A DNA stretch of 64,000 bases from Salinicoccus sp. Bachu38 (GTDB lineage Bacteria > Bacillota > Bacilli > Staphylococcales > Salinicoccaceae), in contig NZ_CP138333.2 in NCBI RefSeq assembly GCF_038561955.2, positions 62,001 to 126,000 on the forward strand, read 5' to 3'. Both the position numbers and the translations under genes were made by a program. This document shows positions 1 to 10,121 of this stretch, one piece after another. Below the pieces are notes generated by a model, which saw only the letters and a list, made by a program, of their open reading frames with translations, was not told where the DNA came from and did no database searches. The number at the start of each line of letters is the position of its first letter. Within the stretch, counting starts at the first letter, position 1.

Positions 1-76
1 CTGCACCGAGTGCAATGCCAACTCCTACGTAGGATGCATTCTTCTCCTTCTTTTGGCCATTCTGCTTATTATCCAT
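1..76 (-). CDS. Partial glycine-rich small protein (N-terminus only)
   Basis: The first 25 codons of a minus-strand gene are visible and the rest lies beyond the left edge. The start ATG (76..74) follows an AAAGGGG ribosome binding site. The protein opens with a short polar, lysine-rich stretch (MDNKQNGQKKEKN) and then enters a Gly/Ala/Val run that looks like the start of a membrane segment or glycine zipper. Too little is present to assign a family. It is divergent from the heme oxygenase gene to its right. Confidence 0.55.
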   Translation of the reverse strand, partial: MDNKQNGQKKEKNASYVGVGIALGA

Positions 77-227
77 GGAAACCATCCCCTTTGATTTCAG
101 ATATAAAGCCCACCATTCACTCAAATCATACCATATTTCACTGAAGGCTTATCCTGTAAGGCATCCGGTCATACATGATATATTTAGGTGGAAGAAATGG
201 TTTATATTCAAGGAGGTATTCGGTCAT

Positions 228-554
228 ATGATCAAAGCAGTGAATCAGATACGTGTAGAAAAAGGCAGAGTGGAGGAAGTGGCCCAACGGTTCTCGAAGG
301 CAAAAGCGGTCCATACGTTTGATGGCTTCATCCTCATGGAAGTGCTGGTCAAGGAGAATACGGAGGAATATGATGTCATCGAAGTATGTACGACATGGGA
401 GGACCATGCAAGCTTCGATGCCTGGAGGGAAAGCCGTGCGACGAAGAAGGCGCATGCTTCGGGCGGTTCTGAAGCGAAATCGGAAGATAACCCGATTCTT
501 GGAGCTGAACTCTCCACCTATGAAGTGTTCGTTCAGCATCACCCGGAACAGTAA
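228..554 (+). CDS. IsdG/HmoA-type heme-degrading monooxygenase
   Basis: This 108-residue protein belongs to the antibiotic-biosynthesis-monooxygenase fold used by IsdG/IsdI, cytosolic enzymes that open the heme ring and release iron. The catalytic triad of the family is visible at the expected places: Asn6 (AVNQIR), Trp66 (FDAWRES) and His76 (KKAHA), matching the N-W-H of IsdI almost residue for residue. The ATG at 228 was chosen because an AAGGAGG site sits just upstream; the longer reading frame from 75 has no ribosome binding site and exceeds the family length. No convincing Fur box was seen upstream. It stands alone, followed by a strong terminator. Confidence 0.88.
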   Translation: MIKAVNQIRVEKGRVEEVAQRFSKAKAVHTFDGFILMEVLVKENTEEYDVIEVCTTWEDHASFDAWRESRATKKAHASGGSEAKSEDNPILGAELSTYEVFVQHHPEQ

Positions 555-579
555 GTCGGGATTCAAATATGGTCATGAG

Positions 580-612
580 AGCCATTCCACGATATAATGG
601 AATGGCTTTTTT
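580..612 (+). terminator. Intrinsic terminator after the heme oxygenase gene
   Basis: Ten-base arms AGCCATTCCA and TGGAATGGCT enclose a short AT loop and are followed by a run of six T. Confidence 0.9.
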
Positions 613-655
613 CCATTTCCCGGCCAATAATAATTAGAACTGAAGGAGAATGAAT

Positions 656-1270
656 ATGACTGCAGCACTGTTCCATGGCATTATTCTGGCATTCGGACTA
701 ATCCTCCCCCTCGGGGCACAAAACGTCTTCGTGTTCAATCAGGGTGCGTCACAGCCACGACTGCGGGGGGCAATTCCCGTCATCATTACCGCAGGGTTTT
801 GTGACACGCTTCTGATCCTCCTTGCTGTACTTGGGGTCTCGGTCATCGTCCTGACCATGCCGGTCCTGCAGACGGTCATCTTCTCCCTTGGCATCATCTT
901 TCTGCTGTATATGGGATGGTCGATCTGGAAGAGCGATCCAGCCACCCTCAGTCAGGAGGCGGCGGCGATGTCCATGCAGAAGCAGATTCTGTTCGCCATG
1001 TCCGTCTCATTGCTGAATCCCCATGCCATCATCGATACGATCGGTGTCATCGGTACAAGCTCACTCAGCTACGAAGGGCTGGAGAAAGTGGTTTTCACTG
1101 CAGCGTGCATCGTCATTTCCTGGCTGTGGTTCATCGGTCTTGCGATAGTCGGAAGGACAGTGGGGAACTTCGATACAAAAGGCGTATTTCTGAATGCCCT
1201 CAACAAGATTTCTGCAGTCATCATATGGGGTGTGGCGTTATATCTTGCCATGCAGTTGTTTGGAGGATAG
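656..1270 (+). CDS. LysE/ArgO family amino acid exporter
   Basis: A 204-residue polytopic membrane protein of the LysE superfamily, which exports basic or other amino acids out of the cytoplasm. The N-terminal helix contains the family signature GLILPLGAQNVFVFNQG, and about six hydrophobic segments follow, with NPHAIIDTIG near residue 122 corresponding to the conserved NP motif. The ATG at 656 is preferred over the one at 650 because it lies seven bases after an AAGGAG site. The length is typical for the family. Substrate cannot be told from sequence. Confidence 0.88.
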   Translation: MTAALFHGIILAFGLILPLGAQNVFVFNQGASQPRLRGAIPVIITAGFCDTLLILLAVLGVSVIVLTMPVLQTVIFSLGIIFLLYMGWSIWKSDPATLSQEAAAMSMQKQILFAMSVSLLNPHAIIDTIGVIGTSSLSYEGLEKVVFTAACIVISWLWFIGLAIVGRTVGNFDTKGVFLNALNKISAVIIWGVALYLAMQLFGG

Positions 1271-1278
1271 ATTCATTC

Positions 1279-1992
1279 CTATGCCTCCTCCTCGTGTGAT
1301 GCCCGATATTTTAACCGGATTGAACCTTTCACTATGAGATAGACGAACAGAAATCCGAAAAATGTTCCTGCAAGATTAACAAGGATATAGGCGGATGCTC
1401 CCAATTCATGAAAAAAAGGACGCTGTTCTATGAAGAAATAGTTGCCGTCAAAATGGGGATTTAAGGAGTAGACCAGAAAGAAGTAGATGAGAAATACGAT
1501 ATAGGCCTGAAGCAGGCCTTTGAAAGTTGGAATGAAGCCGACTGCAAAATGCATAGCGAACGGAAACACTGTATTGATGCCGTGGAGCAGAAAGAATGCC
1601 CAACCTGCCATATGCCAAGGTGGGTAGATACCAATTGGGTAGAAGAAAGCACCATAGGAAAAAAGTCCCATATAGAATATTATCTGGTTCAGAAAGTCAC
1701 GTCGGATGAAGAACTGGAGGATTACAAGCCATACGACCACCCGACAGATCTGCAAAGGGAGTGAATAGGCAGGATCATATTCTTCTGTGAGCAGATACCA
1801 GCCTATAATCAGTATCCTTTGCAGTATGGCAAGCAACAGAAATACGAAAAAGACAAAACCTGCTCGTCCGGGAAGCGTTTTTCTCACCATGAATACAAAA
1901 AGAAAGACTAGAGCAATCAGCATGACATAGATGAAATAGTTTACGTCACCGGGAGAAACTGCAGGGACCTGCGGATTTATGAAAAGTTTCAT
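1279..1992 (-). CDS. YwaF-like integral membrane protein (TIGR02206 family)
   Basis: A 237-residue protein with about seven hydrophobic segments that resembles the YwaF/TIGR02206 membrane proteins of Firmicutes. The YSLPLQICRV motif near residue 90 is the conserved Pro-Leu-x-x-Cys feature of that family; function is unknown. The ATG at 1992 follows GGGG at good spacing, whereas two ATGs further upstream have no site. It converges on the lysE-type gene with an eight-base gap and no obvious terminator between them. Confidence 0.75.
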   Translation of the reverse strand: MKLFINPQVPAVSPGDVNYFIYVMLIALVFLFVFMVRKTLPGRAGFVFFVFLLLAILQRILIIGWYLLTEEYDPAYSLPLQICRVVVWLVILQFFIRRDFLNQIIFYMGLFSYGAFFYPIGIYPPWHMAGWAFFLLHGINTVFPFAMHFAVGFIPTFKGLLQAYIVFLIYFFLVYSLNPHFDGNYFFIEQRPFFHELGASAYILVNLAGTFFGFLFVYLIVKGSIRLKYRASHEEEA

Positions 1993-2129
1993 ATGCATCC
2001 CCCATCTCATGAATGATAGGTACAAGGGTTACATCTTCAAGGTGATATTGCCTGCCCTCTTGACTTTAAATTATATAATAGATGATGAATTTGGCAACTT
2101 CTTGAAAAAATAATTTGGTAGGTGTAGAT

Positions 2130-3476
2130 ATGTCTCAGAATCAGCAGGACTTCACCCAGGGGTCCATCTTGAAATCCCTCATACTGTTTTCCGGACCAAT
2201 CATGCTGACGAATCTGCTCCAGACGTCATTCCAGATTGTGGACAGCCTTTGGGTCGGGAATATACTCGGTGCATCGGCACTCGGTGCCGTCGCTGTTGCA
2301 ACGACGATACTGATCACGGTCCTGTCATTCATACTGGGGCTCAACAACGCTGCACTCACCATACTGTCCCAGCAGTATGGCAAACGTGATGAGAAAGGGT
2401 TCAAATCCTATCTGAATGCATTCATCGTTACGATGACAAGCATGGCTCTGGTGTTCGGAATCATCGGCTTCGTCTTCGCGGAGCAGCTGCTGCTGTTGAT
2501 CGGCACACCGGAAGACCTGCTCGGGCAAGCAAGAATCTATCTGCAGATCAGCTTCCTGAGCATGTTCTTCCTTTTTGCATACAACTTCATGAATACGGTC
2601 CTCAGGGCGGTCGGCGACAGCAAGACGCCGCTTCGGGTCGTATTTGTCGCCGTCATATTGAATGCGGCGCTGGCTCCGGTATTCCTGATAGGATTCGGGA
2701 TGGGTATCGAGGGGGCCGCATTGTCGACGGTCGCGTCCCAGGGCATCGCGTTCCTCTACAGCGTCTACTACTCGGTGAAGCACGATCTGATCCCTTTCAC
2801 AAAACCTTCCCTGCCTTCTGGCAAGGAAGTCAGGCTGATCTTCAACCTCGGCATTCCTGCCGGGCTGCAGATGGCCGTCATCCATGCTGGTGTCGCAGCC
2901 ATTCTCAGTGTGGTCACACAGTTCGGCGGCCAGACCGTTGCAGGCTTCAGTGCCGCACAGCGGCTCGACAGCCTGATCATGCTGCCTGCAATGGCGCTCG
3001 GGACCGCAGTGAACAGCATGGCCGGGCAGAATATCGGAATCAACGACTGGGAACGCGTCAGGCAGATTGCGAAAAATGCCGCCCTCTACAACTTCGGCCT
3101 CATGGTGGCCGTCGCAATCTTCGTCATCACCTTCGCCGAATTCGGCATGCGCCTCTTTATAGAGGATGAGGAAGCGGTGCAGTTCGGTGCCCGGTACCTG
3201 CGTATCGTCGCCCTCTGCTACCCATTCCTTGGGCTGAACTTCGTGCTCAATGGCATCGTCCGAGCCTCCGGTGCGATGTACCAAGTACTTGGCCTGAACA
3301 TCATTTCCTTCTGGATATTGCGGTATCCATTGACTGCCCTCTTCGCCTCCCAGTTTGGAGAAGTGGGCATCGGTATCGGCATGGGCATGAGTTTTATACT
3401 CAGCAGCGTATTTGCATTCACCTATTATAACTTCGGTGGCTGGAGGCGTAAGCAGCTGTTTGGAGAAAGTGGATAG
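2130..3476 (+). CDS. MATE family multidrug/Na+ efflux protein
   Basis: A 448-residue inner-membrane protein with twelve predicted helices in two homologous halves, the architecture of MatE (NorM/DinF-like) antiporters that expel drugs or cationic compounds using Na+ or H+ gradients. The N-terminus carries the family signature PIMLTNLLQTSFQIVDSLWVG, and the second half restarts near residue 235 with NLGIPAGLQMAV. ATG 2130 is preferred over the upstream TTG (2115) because a TAGGTG site lies seven bases before it. It is a single-gene unit closed by a terminator. Confidence 0.9.
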   Translation: MSQNQQDFTQGSILKSLILFSGPIMLTNLLQTSFQIVDSLWVGNILGASALGAVAVATTILITVLSFILGLNNAALTILSQQYGKRDEKGFKSYLNAFIVTMTSMALVFGIIGFVFAEQLLLLIGTPEDLLGQARIYLQISFLSMFFLFAYNFMNTVLRAVGDSKTPLRVVFVAVILNAALAPVFLIGFGMGIEGAALSTVASQGIAFLYSVYYSVKHDLIPFTKPSLPSGKEVRLIFNLGIPAGLQMAVIHAGVAAILSVVTQFGGQTVAGFSAAQRLDSLIMLPAMALGTAVNSMAGQNIGINDWERVRQIAKNAALYNFGLMVAVAIFVITFAEFGMRLFIEDEEAVQFGARYLRIVALCYPFLGLNFVLNGIVRASGAMYQVLGLNIISFWILRYPLTALFASQFGEVGIGIGMGMSFILSSVFAFTYYNFGGWRRKQLFGESG

Positions 3477-3505
3477 AAGGATGGATAGTGTTTAATGATA
3501 CATTG

Positions 3506-3531
3506 AAAGCTGCCTTGCGGGCAGCTTTTTT
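3506..3531 (+). terminator. Intrinsic terminator after the MATE gene
   Basis: AAAGCTGCC and GGCAGCTTT form a compact stem followed by a T run. Confidence 0.9.
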
Positions 3532-3544
3532 AGTTTCCTTAAAG

Positions 3545-3853
3545 TTATACCTTCCAGAAATCCCCATCGTCGTTGTCAGTGAGTTCAAAGGTGTGTACCT
3601 GGAATAATATACCAGCACTCAATGTTGGAATGAGGACAGATACATGGACTTGCCAGGGTGCATTGAAAAAGCTGGGCAGGAAGAACAGCAGGAGCATCAG
3701 AAAAGTGGTCAGACTGCTTTTCTTCCTATAACGCCAGGTCAGGTACTGCGCTTCTCCGCAATGTGGGCATGACATGCCCCTATCAAATGAAAAAGACTTC
3801 CTCAGTTTATCCTTGAACGTCCATCGTGTGCCGCAATTTGTGCATCGTGTCAT
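3545..3853 (-). CDS. Small CxxC-20-CxxC membrane protein (TIGR04104-like)
   Basis: A 102-residue protein beginning MTRCTNCG, with a second pair CPHC about 21 residues later, so it can form a four-cysteine zinc site on its cytoplasmic N-terminus. Two hydrophobic segments follow (roughly residues 45-62 and 68-85). The arrangement matches the TIGR04104 family of putative zinc-finger membrane proteins of unknown function. ATG 3853 was chosen because AGGAGG lies eight bases upstream; a longer frame has no such site. Confidence 0.7.
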   Translation of the reverse strand: MTRCTNCGTRWTFKDKLRKSFSFDRGMSCPHCGEAQYLTWRYRKKSSLTTFLMLLLFFLPSFFNAPWQVHVSVLIPTLSAGILFQVHTFELTDNDDGDFWKV

Positions 3854-3961
3854 GGCAAGGGCCTCCTGTGCATTTGGGTTCATTGTCTCATATTTCCAAA
3901 AAAATCTGCAAATGGATAAAGTCTCATCGATGCAGAATTGACACATCTTTCTTAATTTTAT

Positions 3962-3979
3962 ATGTGAATTAATTCACGA
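3962..3979. promoter_or_regulatory. Rex operator upstream of pflB
   Basis: The 18-bp palindrome ATGTGAATTAATTCACGA agrees with the Rex box TTGTGAANNNNTTCACAA at all but the outermost positions. Rex is the NADH/NAD+-sensing repressor of fermentation genes, and pflBA is a known Rex target in staphylococci. A second, looser element, TTGTGATATATTGAACAA, lies at 3996-4013 between this box and the gene and may be a weaker site. Confidence 0.8.
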
Positions 3980-4031
3980 TAATGATATACTTTACTTGTG
4001 ATATATTGAACAATCATTTGGAGGGATGTTC

Positions 4032-6281
4032 ATGTTGAAGGAAAGAGTTCAAAGAACAGATGCGTGGGAAGGCTTCAGAGCAGGACGTTGGAATAGGAAA
4101 GTGGATGTCAGGGAATTCATCCAGTTGAACTACACATTGTATGAAGGGACGGATGAATTCCTGGCCGGCCCGACGGAGGCGACGGAACGGCTGTGGAAGC
4201 AGGTGCTGGAACTGTCCAAGGAGGAACGTGAGCGTGGCGGCATGTGGGATATGGACACGAAGACCGTATCGACGATCACTTCCCACAAGGCGGGCTATCT
4301 GGACGAGAAACTGGAAACAATCGTAGGGGTGCAGACCGATGCGCCGTTCAAACGCTCCATGCAGCCATTCGGTGGCACCCGCATGGCAAAGGCGGCATGT
4401 GAGGCCTATGGATATGAGCTCGACAAGGAGACGGAAAGCATATTCACCGACTACCGCAAGACGCATAACCAGGGTGTATTCGATGCCTATTCGAAGGAGA
4501 TGCTGGCATGCCGCAAGGCGGGCATCATCACCGGCCTGCCTGATGCATACGGCCGTGGCCGCATCATCGGGGACTACCGGAGAGTGGCGCTTTACGGCAT
4601 AGATTTCCTCATGAATGAGAAGAAGGATGAGTTCGACAGCATGACGACCGTCATGTCGGAGGATGTGATCCGTCTGCGTGGGGAGATGTCGGAACAGTAT
4701 CGTGCACTCGGTGAACTGAAAAAGCTTGGGGAAATATATGGATTCGACCTCAGCCGTCCGGCGCGAGATTTCAGGGAAGCGGTGCAATGGACATACCTTG
4801 CATACCTGGCGGCTGTGAAGGAGCAGAACGGGGCTGCAATGAGTCTCGGTCGCACATCCACCTTCCTCGACATCTATGCAGAACGCGACCTCGCAGCGGG
4901 GGTTGCAACCGAAGCGGAAGTGCAGGAAGTCATCGACCACTTCATCATGAAGCTTCGTCTTGTGAAGTTCGCCCGCACCCCGGACTACAATGAGCTGTTC
5001 TCAGGAGATCCGACATGGGTGACGGAATCCATCGGTGGCGTCGGCATCGACGGCCGGCCGCTTGTAACGAAAAACGCGTTCCGCTTTCTGCATTCACTCG
5101 ACAACCTCGGACCGGCACCGGAGCCGAATCTTACAGTACTGTGGTCTGAGCGGCTGCCGGCGAACTTCAAGGCCTATTGTGCAAGGATGAGCATCAAGAC
5201 AAGCTCCATCCAGTACGAGAATGATGATCTGATGCGGGAAAGCTATGGTGATGATTACGGCATCGCATGCTGTGTATCCGCAATGAGGATCGGAAAGCAG
5301 ATGCAGTTCTTCGGTGCCCGGGCAAACCTGGCCAAGACACTGCTCTATGCCATCAACGGTGGAAGGGATGAAAAGTCCGGCGTACAAGTTGGTCCTGAAT
5401 TTTCCTCTGTTACTTCCGAAGTGCTTGATTATGATGAGGTGGACAGGAAATTCGACGAAATGATGGAGTGGCTCGCCGGTGTCTACATCAATTCACTGAA
5501 TGTCATCCACTATATGCATGACAAGTACAGCTACGAAAGAATCGAGATGGCACTGCACGACACGGATGTCCATCGCACGATGGCGACAGGCATCGCCGGA
5601 CTGTCGGTCGTCGCCGATTCACTGTCCGCCATCAAGCACGCCACAGTGAAACCGGTGCGCAATGCAGAGGGTATCGCGGTCGACTTTGAAGTCGAAGGGG
5701 ACTATCCGAAATACGGCAACAACGATGCGCGTGTCGACGATATCGCAATCGAACTGGTCGAACGCTTCATGGCGAAACTCAGAAAGCATAGGACATACCG
5801 CGATGCAGAGCACACCATGAGTGTATTGACGATCACTTCAAACGTCGTGTACGGCAAGAAGACCGGCAACACACCGGATGGACGCAAAGCCGGCGAACCG
5901 TTTGCGCCGGGGGCGAACCCGATGCATGGACGCGACCAGAAAGGGGCACTCGCTTCCCTCTCATCCGTCGCCAAGCTGCCGTATGACAGCTGTAAGGATG
6001 GCATTTCAAACACATTCAGTATCGTACCGAAATCCCTCGGCAAGGAAGAGCGAATACAGGAGATGAACCTGGTCGGCATACTCGATGGCTACGCCATGCA
6101 GCACGGACACCACCTGAATATCAACGTGTTCAACAGGGAGACGCTGATCGACGCGATGAATCATCCGGAAGAATATCCACAGCTGACCATCCGGGTATCC
6201 GGGTATGCCGTCAACTTCATCAAACTGACACGCGAACAGCAGCTCGATGTCATCGCACGCACATTCCATGAGAGAATGTAG
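4032..6281 (+). CDS. pflB: Formate C-acetyltransferase (pyruvate formate-lyase)
   Basis: A 749-residue glycyl radical enzyme that converts pyruvate and CoA to acetyl-CoA and formate in anaerobic cytoplasm. The active-site cysteine pair is at Cys413-Cys414 (IACCVSAM) and the radical-bearing glycine at Gly724 in RVSGYAVNF near the C-terminus. Sequence similarity to staphylococcal PflB runs end to end. ATG 4032 is preferred over 4026 because a GGAGG site is correctly spaced to it. The activase gene follows 28 bases downstream, so the two form an operon, and a Rex box lies upstream, consistent with induction when NADH accumulates. Confidence 0.98.
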   Translation: MLKERVQRTDAWEGFRAGRWNRKVDVREFIQLNYTLYEGTDEFLAGPTEATERLWKQVLELSKEERERGGMWDMDTKTVSTITSHKAGYLDEKLETIVGVQTDAPFKRSMQPFGGTRMAKAACEAYGYELDKETESIFTDYRKTHNQGVFDAYSKEMLACRKAGIITGLPDAYGRGRIIGDYRRVALYGIDFLMNEKKDEFDSMTTVMSEDVIRLRGEMSEQYRALGELKKLGEIYGFDLSRPARDFREAVQWTYLAYLAAVKEQNGAAMSLGRTSTFLDIYAERDLAAGVATEAEVQEVIDHFIMKLRLVKFARTPDYNELFSGDPTWVTESIGGVGIDGRPLVTKNAFRFLHSLDNLGPAPEPNLTVLWSERLPANFKAYCARMSIKTSSIQYENDDLMRESYGDDYGIACCVSAMRIGKQMQFFGARANLAKTLLYAINGGRDEKSGVQVGPEFSSVTSEVLDYDEVDRKFDEMMEWLAGVYINSLNVIHYMHDKYSYERIEMALHDTDVHRTMATGIAGLSVVADSLSAIKHATVKPVRNAEGIAVDFEVEGDYPKYGNNDARVDDIAIELVERFMAKLRKHRTYRDAEHTMSVLTITSNVVYGKKTGNTPDGRKAGEPFAPGANPMHGRDQKGALASLSSVAKLPYDSCKDGISNTFSIVPKSLGKEERIQEMNLVGILDGYAMQHGHHLNINVFNRETLIDAMNHPEEYPQLTIRVSGYAVNFIKLTREQQLDVIARTFHERM

Positions 6282-6309
6282 AAACTATTAAAAGAGGCAG
6301 GGGTTTATC

Positions 6310-7065
6310 ATGATCAAAGGGAATCTTCATTCTGTAGAAAGTCTCGGAACACTGGACGGACCAGGTCTGCGCTATGTATTGTTCACTCAGGGCTGCGTCC
6401 TCAGGTGCCTGTTCTGTCACAACCCGGATACATGGAAGATGCGTGGCGCCGCAAGAGTGGTGACAGCAGAAGAGATGGTCGAGGAGATCAGACCCTATAT
6501 TCCCTACTTCAAAGCTTCAGGCGGGGGTGTCACTGTCAGCGGCGGGGAACCGCTTCTGCAGATGCCCTTCCTGACTGAACTGTTCAAGGCGCTGAAAGCC
6601 GAAGGCATCCATACGTGCATCGATACATCCGCCGGATGTGCAAATGATTCGGAAACTTTCACGAACGGGATGGAGGAGCTGCTCAAATATACGGATCTAG
6701 TACTCCTCGACCTGAAGCACATCGATAATGAAAAGCATATCCATCTGACCAAACGGCCGAATACCCATATACTCAAGTTTGCAGAAATGCTGTCGGAGCG
6801 TCATCAGCCGATATGGGTCAGACATGTACTTGTCCCGGGACTGACCGATGATGCGGAGGACCTCATCAAACTCGGCAGATTCATCAATTCCCTGAATAAT
6901 GTCGAGAAGTTCGAAATACTCCCCTATAATCAGCTTGGTGTCCATAAATGGGAAGCGCTCGGTGTGCCCTACGAATTGAATGATGTAGAACCTCCAAGTG
7001 ATACAGACGTCGAAGCAGCCTACCAGCTTGTGGATTTCAGGGGAATGGCCCCTGTGACAGCATAA
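6310..7065 (+). CDS. pflA: Pyruvate formate-lyase activating enzyme
   Basis: A 251-residue radical SAM protein that installs the glycyl radical on PflB. The 4Fe-4S cluster motif CxxxCxxC is Cys29, Cys33 and Cys36 ([13 protein letters not shown]), and the SAM-binding GGE motif appears as VSGGEPLLQ. It follows pflB directly with an AAAGAGGCAGGGG-rich ribosome binding region and ends in a terminator, so it is cotranscribed with its substrate enzyme under Rex. Confidence 0.97.
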   Translation: MIKGNLHSVESLGTLDGPGLRYVLFTQGCVLRCLFCHNPDTWKMRGAARVVTAEEMVEEIRPYIPYFKASGGGVTVSGGEPLLQMPFLTELFKALKAEGIHTCIDTSAGCANDSETFTNGMEELLKYTDLVLLDLKHIDNEKHIHLTKRPNTHILKFAEMLSERHQPIWVRHVLVPGLTDDAEDLIKLGRFINSLNNVEKFEILPYNQLGVHKWEALGVPYELNDVEPPSDTDVEAAYQLVDFRGMAPVTA

Positions 7066-7078
7066 TATGATTCGGAAA

Positions 7079-7105
7079 GCCGGGACCATGTGTTCCGGTT
7101 TTTTG
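7079..7105 (+). terminator. Intrinsic terminator of pflBA
   Basis: GCCGGGA and TTCCGGT pair around a short loop and run into six T. Confidence 0.75.
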
Positions 7106-7178
7106 AGCACTTGGTTTGAATAAAACATACTTGATGACTATGATTGTAATGAAACCTTAGAAAAAGGAGTTTTTGAAT

Positions 7179-8111
7179 ATGACAGAGCATGTTGAACTTG
7201 GCAAGTCCGGAATCAAAGTACACCCGATTGCACTTGGTGCCAACGCAGTTGGTGGCCACAATCTGTATAAGAACCTCGATGAAGAGGCGGGGCGCCAGGT
7301 GGTCAGGGATGCCATCGATGCCGGTGTCAATCTGATTGATACAGCCTATATGTATGGACCGAAACGTTCCGAGGAACTGATTGGTGAAGTATTGAAGGAA
7401 TACAGGCGCGAGGACGTCGTCGTTGCGACAAAGGCCGCCCAGCGGGTGGACGAAGATGGCAATACGACTCTCGACAATTCTCCCGAGTTTCTCAAGCAGG
7501 CGGTGGATGAAGCACTCGAGAGACTGCAGACGGACTACATCGATCTCTTCTATATCCATTATCCGGACGAGGAGACGCCAAAAGACGAGGCGATCCGGGC
7601 ACTTGCCGAGCTGAAGGAAGCGGGCAAAATCCGTGCCATCGGTGTATCCAACTTCTCCTTCGATCAGCTGAAGGAAGCGGATAAGGATGGTCATGTGGAC
7701 GTCTACCAGGGCCAGTACAACCTGCTCGACCGGTCCGCTGAGGAAGACCTGCTGAAATATACGGCAGAGCACCAGATCACTTTCATTCCATACTTCCCGT
7801 TGGCTGCAGGACTGCTTGCAGGAAAATATGACGAGAATACGAAGTTCGAAGACCTCCGGGCGAACCTGCCCTTCTATAAGGAAGACCAGTTCAAGGAGAA
7901 TCTGGAGAAAGTCGATCAGCTCAAGGAGCTTGCCGCTGAAAAAGGTGAAGAAGTCGCCCATATCGTCCTGGCCTTCTACCTGACCCGTCCTTCTGTCGAT
8001 GTCCTCATTCCAGGGGCCAAGAATGGCGAACAGATCAGATCAAACGTCAAAGCGGCGGAAGTTGAATTGACACAGGCGGAGATTGAGAAGATAGACAGAA
8101 TATTTTCCTGA
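7179..8111 (+). CDS. Aldo/keto reductase
   Basis: A 310-residue NAD(P)H-dependent oxidoreductase of the aldo/keto reductase TIM-barrel family. The catalytic tetrad is visible as Asp54 and Tyr59 (LIDTAYMYG), Lys85 (VATKAA) and His127 (FYIHYPD). Cofactor-binding features [14 protein letters not shown] lie near the C-terminus. ATG 7179 follows AAAAAGGAG at nine bases; a TTG six bases upstream is too close to that site. Substrate is unknown. It sits alone between two terminators. Confidence 0.92.
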   Translation: MTEHVELGKSGIKVHPIALGANAVGGHNLYKNLDEEAGRQVVRDAIDAGVNLIDTAYMYGPKRSEELIGEVLKEYRREDVVVATKAAQRVDEDGNTTLDNSPEFLKQAVDEALERLQTDYIDLFYIHYPDEETPKDEAIRALAELKEAGKIRAIGVSNFSFDQLKEADKDGHVDVYQGQYNLLDRSAEEDLLKYTAEHQITFIPYFPLAAGLLAGKYDENTKFEDLRANLPFYKEDQFKENLEKVDQLKELAAEKGEEVAHIVLAFYLTRPSVDVLIPGAKNGEQIRSNVKAAEVELTQAEIEKIDRIFS

Positions 8112-8119
8112 TGCGAATT

Positions 8120-8152
8120 GCGTCTTCCCTCATTGGGAAGGCGTATTTTTTA
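8120..8152 (+). terminator. Intrinsic terminator after the aldo/keto reductase
   Basis: GCGTCTTCCC and GGGAAGGCGT enclose a five-base loop, with six T after it; one mismatch in the stem. Confidence 0.85.
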
Positions 8153-8215
8153 TATTTCAATAATCGTTCATATCTTTTTGTCAGAAATTAGACGAACCAT
8201 TTCAAATAAATAAAG

Positions 8216-8263
8216 TAACAATATATTGTGTTAGTTTTCTAGTTGAAGCACAATATATAGGAT
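8216..8263. promoter_or_regulatory. Tandem NrdR boxes upstream of nrdDG
   Basis: Two 16-bp elements, TAACAATATATTGTGT (8216-8231) and GCACAATATATAGGAT (8248-8263), match the NrdR consensus ACACWATATATWGTGT, with a perfect central ATATAT in each. Their starts are 32 bp apart, about three helical turns, which is the usual spacing for cooperative NrdR binding. The second box ends 13 bases before the nrdD start codon, so it overlaps the leader and the ribosome binding region. Confidence 0.85.
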
Positions 8264-8276
8264 TTGGAGTGGTCTT

Positions 8277-10121
8277 ATGAATACATTGGATAAAGATATT
8301 GCACAACTGCTGGATTTCAATCCATCGATTGTGCATGAGAACGCAAACAAGGACAGCAGGACATTCAACACTTTCCGGGATTTGACCGCCGGAGTTGTGG
8401 CCAAGTCGTTTGCACTGGAGCGGATGCTGCCGGAATATGTCGCAAAAGCACATGCTGAAGGGGACATTCATTTCCATGATCTCGACTACCACCCTTTCCA
8501 GCCGATGACGAACTGTTGCCTGATCGATATCCGTGGAATGCTCGCGAAGGGATTTCAGATGGGCAACGCGAAAGTGGTTTCCCCGAAATCGATACAGACG
8601 GCAACGGCCCAGATTGTACAGATCATCGCAAATGTTTCCAGCAGCCAGTATGGGGGATGCACGGTCGATCGCATAGACGAAGTGTTGAGTGAATATGCAC
8701 AGAAAAATGAAGACCATCATCGTGCCGTGGTTGTGGAATACGTGCATGGGGACAAGACTGAAGCATATGTCGAAGCACGTGTGAAGAAGGATATCAGAGA
8801 TGCCATACAGAGTCTGGAGTATGAGATCAATACCCTCTATACATCAAATGGCCAGACGCCTTTTGTTACGATCGGTTTTGGTCTCGGGACCGACAAATAC
8901 AGCAGGCATATCCAGCGTGCGATACTGAATACGCGACTCGACGGCATCGGGGACCAGAAATTTACGGCCATATTCCCAAAGCTGGTATTCTCCATCAGAA
9001 AAGGAGTCAACTTCTTTCCGGCCGACCCGAATTACGACATCAAGCAGCTGGCTTTGAAATGCTCGGCGAAGCGGATGTACCCGGATATCCTGAATTACGA
9101 CAGGACGGTGGAGCTGCTTGGTGATTTCAAGGCACCGATGGGCTGCCGTTCATTCCTCCCGAGCTGGCAGGATGAGGCCGGGGCGTTCATAAACAGCGGC
9201 CGGGCCAACCTGGGCGTCGTTACTCTGAATGTACCGCGGATTGCAATCGAATCAGGGGGAGACAAAGCAGCTTTCTGGGAGCTCTTCCATGAGAAGATGC
9301 GGCTGATGCACGATGCCCTCATGTGCAGGGTCGAGCGGCTGAAGTCGGTAGTCAGTGACAACGCCCCAATCCTCTATAAAAGCGGTGCCTTCGGCATCCG
9401 ACTCGAACCGGGTGAGGATGTGATGGATGTATTCACCAGGGAGCGCTGCACATTATCCATGGGCTACATCGGACTTTATGAAGCGGCGACGGTATTCTAT
9501 GGCCCGGAGTGGGAAGAGGACTCTAGGGCCAAGGCGTTCACGATGGATATTCTGAAGGAGATGAAGCAGTACCAGTTCGATTGGACTGATGACTATGATA
9601 TATTCTTCAGTGTGTATGGCACACCGAGCGAGTCGTTGACTGACCGTTTCTGCCGTCTGGACCAGAAGCGGTTCGGTGATATTGAACATATAACGGATAA
9701 GGGATACTATCAGAATTCATTCCACTATGACGTCCGCAAGGACATCACACCGTTTGAAAAGATCGATTTTGAAAAGGATTACCCTGAAATTGCGAGTGGC
9801 GGCTTCATCCACTACTGCGAGTATCCAAAGATGACACATAACCTTAAAGCTTTGGAAGCGGTATGGGACTATTCCTATGACAGAGTGGGTTATCTCGGGA
9901 CCAATACGCCAATCGACCACTGTTATGAATGCCACTATGATGGCGACTTCGAAACGACAGAAAATGGATTCAGATGTCCGAACTGCGGCAACCAGGATCC
10001 TGATACCGTGGATGTCGTCAAACGGACATGCGGCTATCTCGGCAATCCGGTGAATCGCCCGACGATCGAAGGGCGGCATAAGGAAATCAAAGCCCGCGTC
10101 AAGCATATGAGTGATGTGTGA
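8277..10121 (+). CDS. nrdD: Anaerobic ribonucleoside-triphosphate reductase
   Basis: A 614-residue class III ribonucleotide reductase that makes dNTPs without oxygen. The C-terminus carries a zinc site made by CYEC and CPNCG (about residues 553-575) and the radical site in RTCGYLG, with the radical glycine at Gly586. The protein is shorter than NrdD forms with an ATP-cone and no ATP-cone is seen at its N-terminus. The ATG has GGAG eight bases upstream. The activase gene overlaps the stop codon, and NrdR boxes precede the gene. Confidence 0.97.
   Translation: MNTLDKDIAQLLDFNPSIVHENANKDSRTFNTFRDLTAGVVAKSFALERMLPEYVAKAHAEGDIHFHDLDYHPFQPMTNCCLIDIRGMLAKGFQMGNAKVVSPKSIQTATAQIVQIIANVSSSQYGGCTVDRIDEVLSEYAQKNEDHHRAVVVEYVHGDKTEAYVEARVKKDIRDAIQSLEYEINTLYTSNGQTPFVTIGFGLGTDKYSRHIQRAILNTRLDGIGDQKFTAIFPKLVFSIRKGVNFFPADPNYDIKQLALKCSAKRMYPDILNYDRTVELLGDFKAPMGCRSFLPSWQDEAGAFINSGRANLGVVTLNVPRIAIESGGDKAAFWELFHEKMRLMHDALMCRVERLKSVVSDNAPILYKSGAFGIRLEPGEDVMDVFTRERCTLSMGYIGLYEAATVFYGPEWEEDSRAKAFTMDILKEMKQYQFDWTDDYDIFFSVYGTPSESLTDRFCRLDQKRFGDIEHITDKGYYQNSFHYDVRKDITPFEKIDFEKDYPEIASGGFIHYCEYPKMTHNLKALEAVWDYSYDRVGYLGTNTPIDHCYECHYDGDFETTENGFRCPNCGNQDPDTVDVVKRTCGYLGNPVNRPTIEGRHKEIKARVKHMSDV

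Noticed and set aside
2325-3284. Long minus-strand open frame of 319 codons opposite the MATE gene
   Set aside because: It is antisense to a clear transporter gene, has biased His/Asp/Glu-rich composition typical of a shadow frame, and lacks a ribosome binding site.
4014-4940. Minus-strand open frame of 308 codons opposite pflB
   Set aside because: Antisense shadow of a highly conserved gene, with Cys/His/Arg-rich composition and no family features.
8334-8347. cre-like TGAGAACGCAAACA inside the start of nrdD
   Set aside because: Two mismatches to the consensus and located within coding sequence.
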